Below, in pieces: positions 43,070-52,821 of a stretch of 64,000 nt of DNA. Under the pieces are notes generated by a model, which did not search any database, was not told the origin of the DNA, and saw nothing but the letters and a program-made list of their open reading frames with translations. The stretch covers positions 313,027 to 377,026 of the forward strand of contig CAVZXS010000007.1 of the NCBI GenBank assembly GCA_963779325.1. The letters run 5' to 3'. The position numbers were made by a program, and so were the translations under genes. Source of the stretch: CAVZXS01 sp963779325 (GTDB taxonomy: Bacteria; Bacteroidota; Bacteroidia; Chitinophagales; Chitinophagaceae). Position 1 is the stretch's first letter. Each line of letters opens with the position of its first letter.

Positions 43070-43588
43070 TTACAACTTAATTTCAAACAAACAGGCCGGC
43101 ACATACTGGTAGTGGTCGGGCAGTCCGTCAGTATTTTTTAAATTAAACATACCGAGAAATCGGAAGCCCGCCCGGGTATAATAGTCTATCAGCTTTGTAT
43201 TATTGCCCAATGTGTCCAGCCTTACAAAATCTTTACCGTTCGCTTTTGCATATTGCTTCGCCCACTCCGCGATAACAGAAACAAAATTATTGCCCCTGAA
43301 ATCGGTATGGGTGGCGATGCGGTGTATATAAACGGCGGCATCGGCATTTCGTTCTTCCCAAATTTGTTCATCTGTAAAAGTAGTGGCCCACACGCAGGCA
43401 ATTTGTCCGTCCATTATTAATTTCCATTGCCTGTTTTCGGCTACTTCGGTCTCCACAAGCAGCCGGTCAAACTGCGGCCACACGACCACCGTTTGTTTTG
43501 ATTTTTGATAGGCCGCGGCGATACTGTAAAGCCTGAATATTTCAGGAATATCGGCAGCAACTGAATTTTTTATTTGTATGTTATTCAC
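43070..43588 (-). CDS. GNAT-family N-acetyltransferase
   Basis: 172 residues. The GNAT core is AAVYIHRIATHTDFRGNNFVSVIAEWAKQYA (acetyl-CoA loop region RGNNF), followed by FVRLDTLGNNTKLIDYYTRAGFRFLG. The start is GTG at 43588; no ATG is available upstream in frame. Substrate unknown. It is convergent with the thioredoxin remnant. Confidence 0.85.
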   Translation of the reverse strand: MNNIQIKNSVAADIPEIFRLYSIAAAYQKSKQTVVVWPQFDRLLVETEVAENRQWKLIMDGQIACVWATTFTDEQIWEERNADAAVYIHRIATHTDFRGNNFVSVIAEWAKQYAKANGKDFVRLDTLGNNTKLIDYYTRAGFRFLGMFNLKNTDGLPDHYQYVPACLFEIKL

Positions 43589-43699
43589 TTCCCTGAATTT
43601 TTGTGTTGTAAATATCGGGATTAGCCGGCGGCTATAAAACCCGAAACTTGCTTATGTGAGTTTGAATACTAAATGAGATGAAGGACTTTTGCAGGAATA

Positions 43700-44287
43700 T
43701 TATTGTATGTACTTATTGTTTTTAAAACTGAGCAATAATTTTTTACTGACTTCTTTTGCAGGTTTAGATTCGCTCGGGTCGCATGAAACTTCTACAGAAG
43801 CAGCCCAAATTTTTTTCGTATCGGCGCCCTGTATATAAAGTTGAAAGCTGAAGTCCTGTTCATATTGCATTTTGGATGTTGTAAAACTTGGCCTCGCATA
43901 ACCTAATGGCGTATTTATCGTTCCTCCGCTCAAGTAGCGTGACCCATAATAAATGGATTCACCCTTTGGTAAAAAAAATAGAATTGCTTTATATCCTGCC
44001 TTGTTAATAGTATCAAAACCCTTTTTAGCATCTTCCGTATTTTTTCCAAGGTAAAAATATCGTACCGAAATTTTCCGGTCTTTAAGACTGTCAATGAAGT
44101 TATCACTTAAAACATCAAGAAAAAGCCTTGTAACGGAAGATCCAACACCAATAAGGAGAATACTGTCAAACTTATTTTCTGTACTGTCAACCGGGGTTTC
44201 TGAAAAGGTAATTTCTTCAGTATTCAATTGCGAAGAAGCATTGAACCAACTTAAAAAAAATATGATGGTAAGGCACGGAAGTCTCAT
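43700..44287 (-). CDS. exported hypothetical protein, 195 residues
   Basis: Signal peptide MRLPCLTIIFFLSWFNASSQ. The body has an alternating alpha/beta pattern (ILLIGVGSSVTRLFLDVLSDNFIDSL, then KAILFFLPKGESIYYGS) and ends in a strand-rich segment (FSFQLYIQGADTKKIWAASVE). Similar small periplasmic proteins of unknown role are common in Bacteroidota. No catalytic motif seen. Confidence 0.6.
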   Translation of the reverse strand: MRLPCLTIIFFLSWFNASSQLNTEEITFSETPVDSTENKFDSILLIGVGSSVTRLFLDVLSDNFIDSLKDRKISVRYFYLGKNTEDAKKGFDTINKAGYKAILFFLPKGESIYYGSRYLSGGTINTPLGYARPSFTTSKMQYEQDFSFQLYIQGADTKKIWAASVEVSCDPSESKPAKEVSKKLLLSFKNNKYIQ

Positions 44288-44567
44288 GATATTATTATTG
44301 CTAAAACGTAAATGTACAGCGCTTAAATCAGTATCGCAAAGAAACGGGGATGGATTTTATCTTAACACGGGTCTCTCCTTTAACTCTTGCAGAAAATAAA
44401 ACTCCATTAAGACCTTTTTTTACAAATCCCTGAAATTATAACTCCTCCAAAATTTCAAAAAGATATTCACATTTAATCTAAAAAAAGCACTTGCGCTAAC
44501 AATCGTTAGGGATATTAATTTATATTCGGTAATCCATTTTTTTTAACACACACAAAACAAAAGCATT

Positions 44568-47500
44568 ATGAAAAAACTCCTACTTTTCATGTTGTCATTT
44601 ACATTGGTTTGTACATTGACGGCACAACAACAGAATTATTGGTCTGCACATACCGACGCAGGCCGGATCATTACTGACAAGGCTGTAGCAAGACAATCCT
44701 TTCCGACAGTCTTCAAATTATTTGATCTGAATATTGCACCCTTACGACAGGAATTATTTTCCGTAGTTAGCAAAGCCTCCGGCAAATCAACCATTATTAC
44801 TTTACCCAATGCCGATGGTAATCTTGAACAATTTAATGTAGTTGAAGCTTCAAATTTTGAACCTGCATTGCAGGCCCGTTTTCCCGATATCAGGGCTTAT
44901 TCGGGCAAAGGTATTACCGATAAATCCGCAACCCTGAAGTTGAGCATCTCTCCGCAGGGTATACAAACTATGATTTTCAGAACAGAAAAAGAAAATGAAT
45001 TTATTGAGGCTTACTCTAAGGATCATAAAGTTTACTCAGTATTCAGATCACAACGAGTAAAAGGAGGATGGACATGTTCTACTCCTGATGAGCAATTAGC
45101 TGCTGATTTGAATACACAAGTTGGTAAAACAAATATTTTTGCAAGATCGGGCGGCGATTTAAAAACCATGCGTCTGGCGCAATCCTGCAATGCCGAGTAT
45201 TCCAATTATTTTGGAGCAACAAGTGCTTCTCAAGTAGGGCTGGTTTTGGCTGCATTTAATGCAACGCTTACCCGTTGCAACGGTGTTTATGAAAAAGACC
45301 TGGCATTGCACCTGAATCTTATTGCAAATTCAACGAGTGTTATTTATTATAACCCTGCAACGGATCCTTATTCAACTACCTTAAGTCAGTGGAACGGGCA
45401 ATTGCAATCAACATTGACTTCCGTAATAGGAGAAGCTAACTATGATATCGGTCATATGTTTGGCGCTTCAGGCGGTGGCGGAAATGCGGGTTGTATTGGC
45501 TGCGTTTGTGTAAACGGTTCTAAAGGAAGCGGTATCACTTCACCTAATGACGGCATTCCGCAGGGCGATAATTTTGATATAGATTATGTAGCACATGAAG
45601 TGGGTCACCAGTTGGGCGCCAATCATACTTTCTCTCAATCCAATGAAGGTACCGGTGTAAATAAAGAACCCGGGTCAGGTATAACCGTTATGGGTTATGC
45701 CGGTATCACGAGCCAGGATATTGCGCCGCATTCCATTGATGTGTTTCACCAGGCATCTATCGCACAGATACAGGCGAACCTGGCTACTAAAACCTGCCCT
45801 GTAACAACCACTATTACTAATTCAACACCGGTTGTTTCTGCAGGCGGCAACTTTACAATTCCCATCAGCACTCCGTTTGCATTAACAGGTTCTGCAACCG
45901 ATGCCAATGCCGGCGATGTATTAACTTACTGCTGGGAACAAAATGATAATGCATCGTCTGCGCAAACAGGGGCTGAGCAGTGTGGCAAGTGCAACAAAAG
46001 CAACAGGCCCCAACTGGATGTCATTTGCTCCTTCAACATCACCGACAAGATATTTTCCAAAATTATCAACGATACTTGCCGGCGGATTAGTAAGCGGCCC
46101 CTTAGCAGGCGGCGATGCCGGTGCTAATACAGAAGCATTAAGCTCTGTTTCAAGAACATTAAACTTCAGGCTAACTGTCAGGGATAATGCGCCTTTCAGT
46201 TCTGCTGCCCCGGTTTCTGTGGGTCAAACACAGTTTGCCGATGCAGTAGTTACAGTTTCCAATACTTCAGGACCGTTTTCAGTTACTGCTCCTAATACAG
46301 CCGTTTCTTGGGCGGGTAATTCGGCACAAACCATTACATGGGCCGTAGCAAATACGACAGCTGCCCCGGTAAGTTGTGCTAATGTAAAAATTTCTATTTC
46401 TACAAATGGAGGAACTACTTTCACTACATTAGTAGCAAGTACGCCTAATGATGGTACACAAGCTGTCACAATACCCAATACTCCCTCAACTACGGCGAGA
46501 ATTAAAATTGAAGCGGTTGGAAATATTTTCTTTGATATTTCAAATGCCAATTTTACCATCATATCAGGCGCAGGTTGCGGAAGCCCTGCGGGATTAACTT
46601 CTTCCGGTGTTACCGCAACAGGTGCATCAGTTAGCTGGACTGCAGTAAGCGGCGCTAATTCGTATGATGTGGATTTTAAATTAAATTCGTCGGCCACATG
46701 GACGAATGCAGCAACGGCCACTACGGCTACTTCCATTGCATTGAGCGGATTAACATCCGGTTCGTTGTATGACTGGAGGGTAAGAGCGAATTGCACAGCC
46801 GGAAGCAGTGCTTATACACAAGCGCAGTTTACTACGCAGTCTGTTGTTACTTGTAATGCACCTGCGGGATTAACTTCTTCCGGTGTTACCACAACAGGTG
46901 CATCAGTTAGCTGGACTGCAGTAAGCGGCGCAGCATCTTATGCAGTGGATTATAAAACCAATGCTTCGGCGACATGGGTAAGTGCTGCAACTGCAACAAC
47001 TGCTACTTCAGTAAACTTAACCGGTCTTACTGCTTCTACTTTATATGATTGGAGGGTAAGAACAAATTGCACCGGCGGAAGCAGTGCTTACACTCAAGCA
47101 CAGTTTACTACATTGGCTGTTACCGGCGGTTGCGGTACTGCATTTGAACCCAACGAAACGCAGGCTGCTGCTGCTGCTATAACAACCGGTGTTTCCAATT
47201 CGGCAGCTGTAACAACATCAACCGATAATGATTATTTCAAAATCACTACCACAGGTACTACTAATAATACATTCAGTCTTGTCGGTCCCGGCGGTGTAGA
47301 TTACGATATGACCATCTTCAACAGTGCGGGAGCACAAATAGGCGCGGGTACAGGAAGTACGGCTACCGAAACTGTTACATTAAATAACCAGGCTGCAGGT
47401 ACTTATATTATCAGGGTGTATGGATACAATGGTGCCAACAGTGCAAACTGTTATACCATTACAGCAAATGCTGCATCGGTAGCAACAGGTTGTGCCAATG

Positions 47501-48114
47501 CGCTGGATAATGCAACCAATGGTACTGCAACAGGCGCGGCAACTATTCCGTTTAATACAAATGTTACCGGCCTTATCAGCCCGAGTGGTGATATTGATTT
47601 CTATAAATTCGTTATCACAACAGGAGGCACCGCTACAATTACACTTACTACACTGCCCGGGGACTATGACGTGCAGTTACTGAGCAGTAATGGAACTACG
47701 CAGCTGGCTATTTCTCAAAATGGCGGTACTACCGGTGAAACTATCAGCCGCACCTATACGGCAGGTACGTATTATGTAAGAGTATACGGTTATAATGGCG
47801 CCAACAGTTCAACATCCTGCTACACTTTAAGAGTAGCACCGGGTACAGCTGCAAGAGGCGCTGATGAAATCATTACATCAACCAAAGTGTCGGCATATCC
47901 TAATCCTTCAAAAAATAAACTGATGCTGAATATTCCTGATCTGAAAGGGCAGGGTGTGATCAGGGTATTTGATGTGTATGGTAAAATTGTAATGCAGCAG
48001 ACAACTTCAAAAGTAAATGCTGAGATGGATATTTCCCGACTTCCTGCCGGTGTGTATATGATAAAAGTGATGAGAGCCGGAAAAGAAAATTCGATAAAGA
48101 TTGTAAAAGAATAA
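44568..48114 (+). pseudogene. T9SS-secreted reprolysin-like metallopeptidase, interrupted by one frameshift
   Basis: The first frame (44568-46127) has signal peptide MKKLLLFMLSFTLVCTLTAQ, a propeptide-like region and a metzincin zinc motif HEVGHQLGANH at about 343-353. It drifts into non-homologous residues after SSAQTGA. The continuation is in the +1 frame from about 45970 (SSVASATKATGPNWMSFAP) to 48114. It carries a beta domain, two fibronectin type III domains (about 46590-46830 and 46860-47110), two pre-peptidase C-terminal domains (about 47140-47460 and 47490-47830) and a T9SS type A sorting domain (about 47880-48114). A one-base insertion near GGGGCTGAGC explains the break. If real, the protease would be truncated and unsecreted. 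Confidence 0.85.
46584..46930. repeat. recent duplication of a fibronectin type III module
   Basis: About 70 bases starting GCGGGATTAACTTCTTCCGG at 46586 recur almost identically at 46864, encoding the same AGLTSSGVT..TGASVSWTAVSGA start of both Fn3 domains. Confidence 0.75.
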
Positions 48115-48133
48115 ACAACCATTCCTTAATTAG

Positions 48134-48170
48134 AAAGCCCCCAACAGTGCTGTTGGGGCTTTTCTTTTTA
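48134..48170 (+). terminator. intrinsic terminator of the metallopeptidase locus
   Basis: AGCCCCCAACA pairs with TGTTGGGGCT around GTGC (one bulge) and is followed by TTTTCTTTTTATT. Confidence 0.8.
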
Positions 48171-48207
48171 TTAACCGATCATTTGGAGAGCCTCTGTGTA
48201 ACTGAAA

Positions 48208-48699
48208 TCAGAGCTTATCTTCTGCCTCGAAAACCCACTGCGGCGCATCATTTATTTCCTGCCGCAATAGCAAATTGAGCTGTGCTGCATGATGCTGAAC
48301 GTGCCGCATATTATAAAGCAATATTTCAATAACGGGATAGTTCATTGTTTTAGATTCATTTGTCCAATAGCTATTGGCGATTTCATCAGTCATGCCGATA
48401 ATCAAGTCGCGGCACTTTTTTCTGCAAAATGCCAGGTAAGTTAACAGTTCGCCTTTGGTATAAGTTCTTTCAGGCATTCGGTCTTCAAATTCGGAAAGTG
48501 AAAACGGGGCAGGCGGCGAAAATTTTTTCGGTTCAACAGTCAAATAGTAATCTAAAAAGAATAAACAGTGATAAGCGTTATACCAAAATTTCTTTTCGGT
48601 GTCCCAAAATTTTGCCGGGCAAAGTGTAACGGCATTCTTTAGCATGTCAATACTTGCTCCGAATTGTCGCCAAATGATTTCTTTTAATAAGGTATCCAT
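48208..48699 (-). CDS. DinB-family protein
   Basis: 163 residues. Four-helix DinB-like metal-dependent hydrolase/thiol-transferase fold: NAYHCLFFLDYYL (first His), and NMRHVQHHAAQLNLLLRQ (metal His pair). Function is unknown for most members. Upstream of its start lies a fragment of the CAAACTTAGTTATT repeat also found in the 52-57 kb island, so it may be another cassette of that type. Confidence 0.85.
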   Translation of the reverse strand: MDTLLKEIIWRQFGASIDMLKNAVTLCPAKFWDTEKKFWYNAYHCLFFLDYYLTVEPKKFSPPAPFSLSEFEDRMPERTYTKGELLTYLAFCRKKCRDLIIGMTDEIANSYWTNESKTMNYPVIEILLYNMRHVQHHAAQLNLLLRQEINDAPQWVFEAEDKL

Positions 48700-48736
48700 A
48701 ATAATGTGTTACTTAATTTACCGCCTGACCTAATCT

Positions 48737-48775
48737 TTTATACCAAACTTAGTTATTTTTAATTAGTAACTGACA
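48737..48775. repeat. fragment of the island repeat (CAAACTTAGTTATT head)
   Basis: ATACCAAACTTAGTTATTTT followed by TAATTAGTAAC matches the head of the repeats at 55395 and 56797. Confidence 0.6.
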
Positions 48776-48898
48776 AAATACAAGTGCGTTTACACCTCAT
48801 ATCGCCGGCTTTTTTAGTTGCAGAATTTTTGAAGACTCAATAACAATTCCCCCGGTTATGCCCGAAATCATTATCATGAAATCACTTATCTTTAGCAT

Positions 48899-49723
48899 AT
48901 GTTCAGTAAAAAAACAAGCCCTTGTAAAAAATTATTGGCAGTCTGCTTCTTTGCTTTTTCCATCTTTTTAATTACAGGTTTTATTTCTACCTGCCCGATA
49001 GCTAAAACAAATAAAGCAGCCATGCCCGATACATTATTACTGCAATTGTCCGAACAATTTTTGTACGCAGTAAAACTGGATGAACCCACTAATGAACCGG
49101 AAGCAAAATTAGCCGGCCTTAACTACGATAGTTTACGGAACGGATTGAATAATGATAATGCCGTTAAAACTTTCTGGCTGAATATGTATAACGGGTGGTT
49201 CCAGGTTTTGGCTGTAAAGAGAAAATTGAAGAATCCTGAAATTTTTAAAAGTAAACAAATAACGATTGCTTCAAAAAAATTCAGCCTGGATGAAATTGAA
49301 CACGGCATACTCCGAAAATTTCGCTGGAAATACAGCAAAGGTTACCTTGCTTCCTTCTTCCCCGGTAAAACAATTAAACAACTGGCGGTTGAAAAAATTG
49401 ACTACCGCATACATTTTGCATTAAACTGCGGCGCAAAAAGTTGCCCGCCAATCGCCTTTTATAAGTATGCCAATATTGACAGGCAGCTGGATATAGCCGC
49501 CAAGGTTTTTTTAAAATCGGAAACAGAAATTGATACCATTAATAAAACAGTAAGCGTAACAAAGATTATGGATTGGTTCGCGGCAGATTTTGGAGGTAAA
49601 AAAGGCACACGGAAAATTATCAGTAATGCTCTCGGGAAAGATGTAGACGGATATAAAATTAAATACAAGCCTTATGATTGGGATGAAAAGCTGCATAATT
49701 TCAGCGAGCAAAATGATGAGTAA
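48899..49723 (+). CDS. DUF547-domain protein
   Basis: 274 residues. A signal/anchor segment lies at about 10-30 (KLLAVCFFAFSIFLITGFI). The DUF547 hallmarks are FWLNMYNGWFQVLAVK, LDEIEHGILRKF and HFALNCGAKSCPPIAFY (conserved Cys pair). Biochemical role is unknown. It starts about 90 bases before a run of genes for a sugar-kinase-like protein and two TIGR-type glycosyltransferases; similar DUF547 genes are known near such glycosyltransferase loci. TATCTTTA at 48887-48894 ends four bases before the ATG, hinting at a leaderless mRNA. Confidence 0.85.
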   Translation: MFSKKTSPCKKLLAVCFFAFSIFLITGFISTCPIAKTNKAAMPDTLLLQLSEQFLYAVKLDEPTNEPEAKLAGLNYDSLRNGLNNDNAVKTFWLNMYNGWFQVLAVKRKLKNPEIFKSKQITIASKKFSLDEIEHGILRKFRWKYSKGYLASFFPGKTIKQLAVEKIDYRIHFALNCGAKSCPPIAFYKYANIDRQLDIAAKVFLKSETEIDTINKTVSVTKIMDWFAADFGGKKGTRKIISNALGKDVDGYKIKYKPYDWDEKLHNFSEQNDE

Positions 49724-49813
49724 ATAATACTAAATATCTTCATAAGGAAGGCAAAAAGCAGCTCTTTCTTTTTAGCGTAGTCTAATTTTCAAACTTATAG
49801 CCTGAATTCAACA

Positions 49814-50803
49814 ATGTTTTTACTAAAAGTTGCTAAGCCGGAAGAACTTACAAAGTATTTGCAGCAACAGGAATGGATTTCGACTGCTGAAACAATTGTT
49901 GCGGTAAGCAAAGCCGGCCAAGGCAATATGAATTATGTACTGAGGGCGGATACCGGCAGGCGAACTATAATACTAAAACAATCACGGGGCTATGCGGAAA
50001 AATACCCGCAAATACCCGCTCCTGCCAACAGGGTGACAATAGAAGCCCGGTTTTACCAAAAAATAGCAGAGCAAATTGAACTTAAACAAATGATGCCGGG
50101 CTTAATTGGTATTGATGATGAAAACAATATCATGGCATTGGAAGATTTGGGTAGCGCTAAGGATTATACTTTTTTATATAATTTAAAAAAACTACTGAGT
50201 ACCGAAGAAATAACCACCACGGTTACGTGGTTACATGTATTGCATAACCGGTTAAAAAGATCAACGGGTGATACCGCATTATCCAACCGGGAAATGAGGC
50301 TGCTGAATCATGAACATATTTTTAATTTTCCATTTCAAAAAAATAACGGACTTAATTTAGACACTGTTCAAAAAGGATTGCAGGCAATTGCCATGCCTTA
50401 TAAAAATGATCCGCTGCTAAAAAAGAAAGTAGAAGAGTTAGGCATACTCTATTTATCTGACGGGCCGTATTTATTACACGGAGATTTTTATCCGGGCGGT
50501 TGGTTACACACTGCAACGGGCATTAAAATAATTGATGCTGAATTTTGTTTTTATGGCTTAAGAGAATTTGATTTGGCAGTAATGACAGCACATCTTTATC
50601 TTACAAAACATGATGAAACTTTTCTGTCCGTTATAAAAAACAGCTACCCGGCTTTTCACGAATTAAATATTGATATACTGAATGGCTTTACAGGTACGGA
50701 AATAATGAGAAGATTGCTGGGGCTGGCGCAACTACCCGTAAAATTAACCCTAACGGAAAAAGAACACCTGCTAAAAAAAGCCCGGCAACTGATAATGAAA
50801 TAA
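49814..50803 (+). CDS. phosphotransferase of the APH/methylthioribose-kinase type
   Basis: 329 residues. Kinase-like fold: AGQGNMNYVLR (nucleotide loop), RTIILKQSRGYAEKYP (Lys), HGDFYPGGWL (catalytic loop) and IIDAEFCFYGLREFDLAVM (metal Asp). The KYPQIPAP and EFCFYG patterns are close to S-methyl-5-thioribose kinases, so a pentose-type substrate is likely. It ends 9 bases before the next gene, suggesting one operon with the two glycosyltransferase genes. Confidence 0.75.
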   Translation: MFLLKVAKPEELTKYLQQQEWISTAETIVAVSKAGQGNMNYVLRADTGRRTIILKQSRGYAEKYPQIPAPANRVTIEARFYQKIAEQIELKQMMPGLIGIDDENNIMALEDLGSAKDYTFLYNLKKLLSTEEITTTVTWLHVLHNRLKRSTGDTALSNREMRLLNHEHIFNFPFQKNNGLNLDTVQKGLQAIAMPYKNDPLLKKKVEELGILYLSDGPYLLHGDFYPGGWLHTATGIKIIDAEFCFYGLREFDLAVMTAHLYLTKHDETFLSVIKNSYPAFHELNIDILNGFTGTEIMRRLLGLAQLPVKLTLTEKEHLLKKARQLIMK

Positions 50804-50812
50804 ATTTGTGTG

Positions 50813-51424
50813 ATGGACAATGCTGTAATCATTTTTGTAAAAAATCCGGTACCCGGAAAAGTAAAAACGAGACTGGCCGCTGCCGTTGGAAATGATAAGG
50901 CCCTGGCTATTTATCTTGATTTAGTAACACACACCCTGGAAGCAGTAGAAAATGTGACGGCTGATAAGTACATTTATTTTTCTGATGAAATGGATGCTGC
51001 CATCGGTCAAAATGGTTTAGCCTTTACAAAGGCTGTACAATCAGGCGAAGATTTAGGAGAAAAAATGAAAAACGCTTTCCGCGATGTTTTGAATAGCGGG
51101 TACAAAAAAGTTATTATCATAGGAACCGATTGCCCGGGTATTAGCCGGGAAATTTTACAGCAGGCATTTGATGAGTTGAATGATACAGATATTGTACTTG
51201 GCCCGGCTGCGGACGGCGGTTACTATCTGCTTGGAATGAAAACCCTGTACCCGCTGCTGTTTGATACTATTGAATGGAGTACACCAACTGTACTGAAAGC
51301 AACCGTTGACAGATGTATACAAACTAACCTGCGGCACCAATTACTTGAAGAGCTGAGTGATATTGATGAAGAAAAAGATTTGGTGCATTTTTATAAACTA
51401 CTGAAACAGGCCGGCAATGATTAG
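50813..51424 (+). CDS. TIGR04282-family (DUF2064) glycosyltransferase
   Basis: 203 residues, ATG 50813 preferred to GTG 50810. GT-A-like motifs: AVIIFVKNPVPGKVKTRLAA, KVIIIGTDCPGIS, DIVLGPAADGGYYLLGMK. The family is found next to arsenosugar-type radical SAM genes and pairs with TIGR04283 glycosyltransferases. The last 8 bases overlap the start of exactly such a gene. No arsM- or arsS-like gene is present in the window. Confidence 0.85.
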   Translation: MDNAVIIFVKNPVPGKVKTRLAAAVGNDKALAIYLDLVTHTLEAVENVTADKYIYFSDEMDAAIGQNGLAFTKAVQSGEDLGEKMKNAFRDVLNSGYKKVIIIGTDCPGISREILQQAFDELNDTDIVLGPAADGGYYLLGMKTLYPLLFDTIEWSTPTVLKATVDRCIQTNLRHQLLEELSDIDEEKDLVHFYKLLKQAGND

Positions 51425-52111
51425 CATAATAATACCCGCACTAAACGAAGAAGTTAATATTAAAAAACTGGTTCCTTATTTACAAAGTTGCTGAGCTGAA
51501 TAAGGAAATAGAAATAATAGTTGCAGACGGCGGAAGTACAGATGGCACCCGGGCAGCAGCCGAAGCATGCGGGAGCAACACTTATTGTTTCAGCAGTTAA
51601 AGGAAGAGCGACGCAGATGAATGCCGGTGCAAGAGCGGCAAAGTATAATATATTATATTTTGTACATGCCGATTCCGTTCCCCCGCCATCATTTTATACA
51701 GATATTACCGATGCCGTAAACGCCGGTTATGAAACAGGACGTTACCGAACAAAGTTTGACAGCAATAACATGCTGTTGAAGATAAATGCTTTTTTTACAC
51801 GTTTCGATTGGTTTGTTTGTTATGGAGGCGATCAGACGCTGTTTGTAACCGCCTCTTTATTTAAAAAAATAAACGGGTACAATGAAAACTTATTGATCAT
51901 GGAGGAATATGATTTTGTAAAAAGAGCAAGGGAATTTGTACGATATAAAATATTTTCGAAACCGGCACTGGTTTCGGCCCGTAAGTATGATACAAACTCC
52001 TGGTGGCAGGTGCAAAAAGCGCATTATAGTATTGTACGACTGTATAAAAAAGGAACGCCGCAAAAAGAGCTGGTTGAAAAATATAAGCGGCTGCTTAAAA
52101 ATTTAAAATAA
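51417..52111 (+). pseudogene. TIGR04283-family glycosyltransferase with two frameshifts
   Basis: Starts MISIIIPALNEEVNIKKLV at 51417 but stops at 51494. The family continues in the +1 frame (VAELNKEIEIIVADGGSTDGT, the GT2 DxD region) to about 51570, then in the next frame (GATLIVSAVKGRATQMNAGA) to the stop at 52111. The second break is an extra G in GCGGGAGC. The catalytic parts are present, so either two recent indels or two assembly errors separate it from a functional gene. Confidence 0.85.
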
Positions 52112-52164
52112 TCATCTTCTTTACAATTCGTGTTTACACATATGCTGTAATATTTTGTAAACTA

Positions 52165-52248
52165 TAGCCGAAACCCCGGCAGGGAAAAGAGTTACGTTGC
52201 GCGAAGCGACAACCATTCATTTTTTGCGGACACTAACCGTGGCGATAG
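52165..52248. repeat. island repeat, copy A
   Basis: GAGTTACGTTGCGCGAAGCG, ACAACCATTC, then GCGGACACTAACCGTGGCGATAG. It ends 24 bases before the DUF1801 stop codon. Homologous with copies B, C and D. Confidence 0.7.
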
Positions 52249-52272
52249 AATTACCTGATTTGAGAAAGTATC

Positions 52273-52698
52273 CTACCCACGTTTTAATGATGCATCTATT
52301 ATTCCCTTCAGCACTTCCCGGTCAATATCCTCCAACTTATTTATGTAGAGGCAACCGACACCTGTCTTATGCTTGCCAAGCTTTTTAAGCGCTTCAGCAT
52401 GTTCTTTAATACCTGCGCTGATGTACAGTGACAGATTCGTTTTACGGGGACAAAAACCTATTCGGAGCCAATCAACTTCTCTGCCGGTGGCGGGGCTTTT
52501 GTATCTTTTAGTACCAAAACCAATGATTGAGTTGCTCCACAATACCGGCCGTTCCCCGGTTGCTTTTTTCATCATTTCCAAAAGCACAAAACTGTCTTTA
52601 CGCTTTTGTTCATCGGTAATAGTATTAATAAAATTCTCCACGCTTAAAGCCGTTGGTTTTATTTTTATTTCTGCTAATTTTGATTTTTTTTCAGCCAT
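52273..52698 (-). CDS. DUF1801 protein
   Basis: 141 residues. The YdhG/YjbR/CyaY-like fold family: SVENFINTITDEQKRKDSFVLLEMM, then WSNSIIGFGTKRYKS and FCPRKTNLSLYI, ending with CLYINKLEDIDREVLKGII. Soluble, function unknown; typical of accessory or cassette-borne genes. Island repeat copy A follows its stop codon. Confidence 0.85.
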   Translation of the reverse strand: MAEKKSKLAEIKIKPTALSVENFINTITDEQKRKDSFVLLEMMKKATGERPVLWSNSIIGFGTKRYKSPATGREVDWLRIGFCPRKTNLSLYISAGIKEHAEALKKLGKHKTGVGCLYINKLEDIDREVLKGIIDASLKRG

Positions 52699-52761
52699 TT
52701 GAAATTATTATTTGTTTGACCGGGCAGTACGGGGTTGCTTATTTCGGTTGTAAAAATATTT

Positions 52762-52800
52762 TATTTCAAACTTAGTTATTTTTTAATGATTGTTACAAGA
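52762..52800. repeat. island repeat, head fragment
   Basis: TTTCAAACTTAGTTATTTTT at about 52764 followed by TAATGATTG. It is the same head as copies C and D, without the GAGTTGCGTG core. It ends about 20 bases before the stop of the 420-residue gene. Confidence 0.6.
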
Positions 52801-52821
52801 GCGGTTTTTTTTATTCTGCAA

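Noticed and set aside
46224..46796. 190-residue antisense ORF in the metallopeptidase locus
   Set aside because: Opposite a clearly coding beta-domain/Fn3 region; composition mirrors it.
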